Shown here piece after piece: positions 7,374-9,163 of a DNA stretch of 9,163 bases. A model generated the notes under the pieces. The model was not told where the DNA came from. It searched no databases and was given only the letters and a program-made list of their open reading frames with translations. This DNA is from an uncultured Cloacibacillus sp. GTDB lineage: Bacteria > Synergistota > Synergistia > Synergistales > Synergistaceae. Where the stretch lies: the NCBI GenBank assembly GCA_934511335.1, contig CAKSWL010000071.1, positions 1 to 9,163 on the forward strand, written 5' to 3'. The position numbers were made by a program, and so were the translations under genes. How positions within the stretch are numbered: position 1 is the stretch's first letter; each line of letters begins with the position of its first letter.

Positions 7374-7424
7374 TGGCATTATAACATATTTGTGGCATTA
7401 ACGCAAGGTATGCCGTGGCATACC
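7374..7424. promoter_or_regulatory. Operator region: 18-bp palindrome plus TGGCAT half-sites
   Basis: GGTATGCC (7407-7414), GT, GGCATACC (7417-7424) is an 8+2+8 palindrome directly upstream of the -35 of the flavoprotein operon. Two more copies of its half-site occur as TGGCATTA at 7374-7381 (overlapping the -10) and 7393-7400 (in the spacer); with TGGCATAC at 7416-7423 the half-sites are 19 and 23 bases apart, roughly two helical turns. FCD-type GntR regulators bind short palindromes, and the gene for one is divergently placed, so this is a strong candidate for its site. Its identity as the binder is inference. Confidence 0.6.
7378..7406 (-). promoter_or_regulatory. Promoter of the flavoprotein operon
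   Basis: Read on the minus strand, TTGCGT (7406-7401) is followed after exactly 17 bases by a perfect TATAAT (7383-7378). The -35 matches only 3 of 6, as expected for a promoter that depends on or is controlled by a regulator. Transcription would start near 7371, leaving a leader of about 60 bases before the TTG start at 7312. A palindrome abuts the -35, and TGGCATTA repeats overlap the -10 and the spacer. Confidence 0.6.
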
Positions 7425-7529
7425 AATAAAGATTCAGTAGAGGAATTTTAGAGGGGAGATGTCAGTGGCAATCAATATATTTTATATTTTCACAAATGAT
7501 ATTTTTCTATAATTAAAAGAATCTTTATT
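7425..7529. repeat. Long-range 11-bp inverted repeat
   Basis: AATAAAGATTC at 7425-7435 is perfectly complementary in reverse to GAATCTTTATT at 7519-7529, with 83 bases between. The first arm begins immediately after the operator palindrome. It could form a DNA loop anchor, a transcript stem, or be coincidence in AT-rich DNA. Confidence 0.4.
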
Positions 7530-7580
7530 TAAATTTTGCGCAGATTTATAGTGGATTTGAGGATAATGGTCATCGCGGTG

Positions 7581-7604
7581 AAAGGCGGAAAGGCGGAAAG
7601 GAGG
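7581..7604 (+). repeat. Threefold octamer repeat resembling Shine-Dalgarno sequences
   Basis: AAAGGCGG (7581-7588), AAAGGCGG (7589-7596) and AAAGGAGG (7597-7604) lie head to tail. The last copy equals a strong Shine-Dalgarno core but is followed by TAATAAAAATC with no ATG, GTG or TTG at the normal distance. It ends a 13-codon frame (ATG 7566 to TAA 7607). Confidence 0.55.
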
Positions 7605-7683
7605 TAATAAAAATCTCAGGCCGTAAAATCAAAGGTTCTTTGGTTCAGCTTTCACAAATAATAGTCATAATATAGTAGGATTT

Positions 7684-7713
7684 TTAACAAAAATGCGATG
7701 GATGTGCTAGTGT
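7684..7713 (+). promoter_or_regulatory. Possible promoter of the GntR regulator gene
   Basis: TTAACA at 7684-7689 matches 5 of 6 of the -35 consensus. After 18 bases comes TAGTGT at 7708-7713, preceded by TGC (7705-7707), i.e. an extended -10 with a poor hexamer. This would give a leader of roughly 55 bases. The evidence is weak, and other A/T-rich hexamers nearby (TATAGT at 7671-7676) lack a well-spaced -35. Confidence 0.25.
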
Positions 7714-7776
7714 ATATATCTAAATAAAAAGCTGAGCGCTTTCAAAGAACGACAACCGCAATAGGAGGCCTGTTTC

Positions 7777-8538
7777 ATGAACAAAAAGAGAAAGCTCGTC
7801 ATAGAAAAACTGCTGGAAAAGATCCACAGCGGTGAAATCGTCGTCGGCGATAAACTTCTCCCAGAAAGACAGATGGCCGAAGCCGTTGGCGAGACGCGTC
7901 CCGTACTTCGCGAGGGACTTATCGCCCTGGACGCGATGGGGGTGGTCGATATTCGTGACAGGCAGGGGATTTTTCTATCCTCAAACGAGGAGGACGAAGC
8001 CAGCATGATGCTCCATCGGGTGCGCGGCTGGCCGGCCGACATCCTGTCGCGGGTGATGGAGGTCCGTCAGATGATAGAGCCGTTGGCTACCGGCCTCGCG
8101 GCCGCCAGATGCGGCGAGAAAGACCTTATGAAGATGCAGGAATGCTTGAAACATATGAAGGCGCTCGCCGAACAGCCTGGGGAAGAGGCGGCGAAAGAGG
8201 GCGCTTACTGGAATACCTCTTTCCACACCGTTATCGTAGAGTCGGCGGACAATGCGTATCTGTCCCGTATCTACGAGGGAGTCTATTCGGTCATCGAGCA
8301 GGGGATGTCCATGATGAGAATAAACACCTCGCCTAAGGCCCACGGAGGACGGCTGCTTGCCTACCAGGACCACGTGCGGCTCTATGAGCTGATAAAAGCG
8401 AAGGATTCCGCCGGCGCTGAGTTATTTGCGGAGGAGCATTTGAAACATACGATAAACGCCATGGTGCAGCTTGGACAGATCGTGCCGACCTCCAATCTCT
8501 TTGAACAGGGCTTCGCGGGGAGGGGGCGCCCGGCCTGA
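7777..8538 (+). CDS. FCD-subfamily (FadR/LldR-like) GntR transcriptional regulator
   Basis: A 253-residue cytoplasmic DNA-binding protein. Residues ~5-67 are the GntR winged helix-turn-helix, with the family pattern KLLPERQMAEAVGETRPVLR at 26-45 and the wing around VVDIRDRQGIF. Residues ~85-230 are the all-helical FCD effector domain; likely metal/ligand residues are Asn146 and His150 (NTSFH), His199 (QDH) and His221 (EEHLKH). FCD proteins usually sense small carboxylates such as lactate, glycolate, gluconate or fatty acyl-CoA, and dissociate from or change binding at palindromic operators. Start ATG is supported by AGGAGG eight bases upstream. It lies divergent to the flavoprotein operon and 37 bases ahead of a LarA-like gene, so it probably controls both and itself. 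The effector is unknown; a 2-hydroxyacid is the natural guess. Confidence 0.9.
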   Translation: MNKKRKLVIEKLLEKIHSGEIVVGDKLLPERQMAEAVGETRPVLREGLIALDAMGVVDIRDRQGIFLSSNEEDEASMMLHRVRGWPADILSRVMEVRQMIEPLATGLAAARCGEKDLMKMQECLKHMKALAEQPGEEAAKEGAYWNTSFHTVIVESADNAYLSRIYEGVYSVIEQGMSMMRINTSPKAHGGRLLAYQDHVRLYELIKAKDSAGAELFAEEHLKHTINAMVQLGQIVPTSNLFEQGFAGRGRPA

Positions 8539-8575
8539 CCTGCCGGTGTGGCGCTAAGAAAGGACTTTGATATCT

Positions 8576-9163
8576 GTGTTTTTTGATAAAGAGATTGGCT
8601 ATAAATTGATAAAGACGAATTTCACCGGCTTTCCCAGAATGATAAAGGTCGAACAGAAATTCCCGCGAGATCACATCGCCGACGTTGATCTTGCCGTGCA
8701 TGACGAGATGGCGAAGCTTCCGCTTCCGGATCTAAAAGGGAAACGGATTGCCGTTACGGCCGGCAGCCGCGGCATCCCCAACTTTATGGAGTGCTGCCGC
8801 GCGATCGGTCGGGAGCTGCGCGCCAGAGGGGCGGAGCCCTTCGTCGTCCCCGCGATGGGCAGCCATGGCGGCGGCACGGCGGCGGGACAGATAGAGGTGC
8901 TAGCCGCGCTTGGTATGACGGAAGAGACCCTTGAGATGCCCATTGTCGCTGCGATGGACACTGTAGTGCTCGGGTGTTCGCCCGAGGGCGTCGAGGTCAA
9001 CTGCTACGCCAACGCCTATGGCGCGGACCACATCGTCGTCTGCGGCCGTGTAAAGCCGCACACCGATTTTCGCGGGCCGATAGAGAGCGGTCTTTGTAAA
9101 ATGATGATCGTCGGTCTTGGAAAGCACCGGGGCGCCGTGTCGTTCCATAAGACGGGCGGTATC
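8576..9163 (+). CDS. LarA-like (DUF2088) nickel-pincer racemase/epimerase homologue, 3' end missing
   Basis: 196 codons run open to the right edge. Visible blocks are VTAGSRGIPNF (60-70), VPAMGSHGGGTAAGQ (91-105), VCGRVKPHTDFRGPIESG (155-172) and VGLGKHRGAVSFHKTGG (179-195). This pattern is known from lactate racemase-domain (DUF2088/LarA) proteins. In Lactiplantibacillus plantarum LarA, His108 and His174 act in catalysis, Lys184 carries the pyridinium-dithiocarboxylate nickel pincer and His200 ligates nickel (from memory). His97, His162, Lys175 and His191 are plausible equivalents; the Lys-His spacing of 16 is the same. LarA homologues interconvert 2-hydroxyacids such as lactate, malate or gluconate stereoisomers; the substrate here is unknown. 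I choose GTG 8576, with AAAGGA ending 11 bases before it; a TTG at 8567 is too close to that site. No larB, larC or larE cofactor genes are in view. Confidence 0.75.
   Translation, partial: MFFDKEIGYKLIKTNFTGFPRMIKVEQKFPRDHIADVDLAVHDEMAKLPLPDLKGKRIAVTAGSRGIPNFMECCRAIGRELRARGAEPFVVPAMGSHGGGTAAGQIEVLAALGMTEETLEMPIVAAMDTVVLGCSPEGVEVNCYANAYGADHIVVCGRVKPHTDFRGPIESGLCKMMIVGLGKHRGAVSFHKTGGI

Larger units (their letters stand above)
7425..7776. other. AT-rich divergent intergenic region
   Basis: These 352 bases separate the operator from the regulator gene. I see no gene longer than a 13-codon micro-frame (7566-7607). The content is a long-range 11-bp inverted repeat (7425-7529), a threefold octamer repeat (7581-7604), a possible weak promoter for the regulator (7684-7713) and the regulator's ribosome binding site AGGAGG (7763-7768). 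The leader-like length and structured repeats are more than a simple promoter requires. Confidence 0.5.

Noticed and set aside
7731..7744. GCTGAGCGCTTTCA upstream of the regulator, resembling a catabolite-responsive (cre) element
   Set aside because: The first two positions do not match the cre consensus, and the likely host lineage may lack CcpA; a single imperfect match is not enough.
1..9163. CRISPR array, tRNA or rRNA genes, prophage or toxin-antitoxin system
   Set aside because: No regularly spaced repeats, no tRNA or rRNA-like sequence, and no phage structural or toxin-antitoxin-like genes were seen on either strand.

Overview
The window looks like a piece of chromosome from an anaerobic, amino-acid- or organic-acid-fermenting bacterium. 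Most genes are GC-rich (one 60-base row inside the large flavoprotein gene, 6181-6240, is 43/60 G+C by hand count). Gene content (YjeH-type permease, ESS-family glutamate symporter, a BFD-flavoprotein/DUF1667 module, an FCD-type GntR regulator, a LarA-like enzyme) would suit a Synergistetes or Clostridia-like organism. That taxonomic guess is inference; no rRNA or tRNA gene is present to settle it.

Layout: 3-1118 (+) is the C-terminal ~371 residues of an APC-superfamily permease cut by the left edge. 1119-2440 is a graveyard: the 3' tail of an ISL3-type transposase with a frameshift (1209-1423, +), then on the minus strand a zinc-finger protein gene broken by three frameshifts (1511-2217) that still has a good promoter, then a terminator hairpin (2320-2346) serving the next gene. 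2441-3799 (-) is an intact GltS-like sodium/glutamate symporter with visibly lower G+C than its neighbours, followed upstream by ~390 bases without genes (3800-4188).

7312-4189 (-) is a tight three-gene operon with 1- and 4-base overlaps: an FAD-dependent 2-hydroxyacid/glycerol-3-phosphate oxidoreductase with a C-terminal [2Fe-2S]-binding BFD domain, a two-dinucleotide-fold FAD/NAD(P) oxidoreductase without a redox disulfide, and a small DUF1667 cysteine protein. Together they resemble a cytoplasmic dehydrogenase complex passing electrons from a hydroxylated substrate through FAD and Fe-S to NAD(P) or another carrier. Divergent from it, 7777-8538 (+) encodes an FCD-subfamily GntR regulator, followed 37 bases later by the start of a LarA-like (DUF2088) enzyme, probably a nickel-pincer racemase/epimerase, cut by the right edge.

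The 464-base divergent region (7313-7776) is the most information-rich non-coding DNA here. It has a minus-strand promoter with a perfect TATAAT box, a near-perfect 18-bp palindrome next to its -35 element, repeated TGGCAT half-sites, a long-range 11-bp inverted repeat, and a threefold 8-bp tandem repeat resembling the Shine-Dalgarno sequence. The most economical reading is a substrate-inducible 2-hydroxyacid catabolic locus: a LarA-like isomerase converts stereoisomers, the flavoprotein complex oxidises the product, and the FCD regulator senses the acid and controls both arms. The substrate is unknown.
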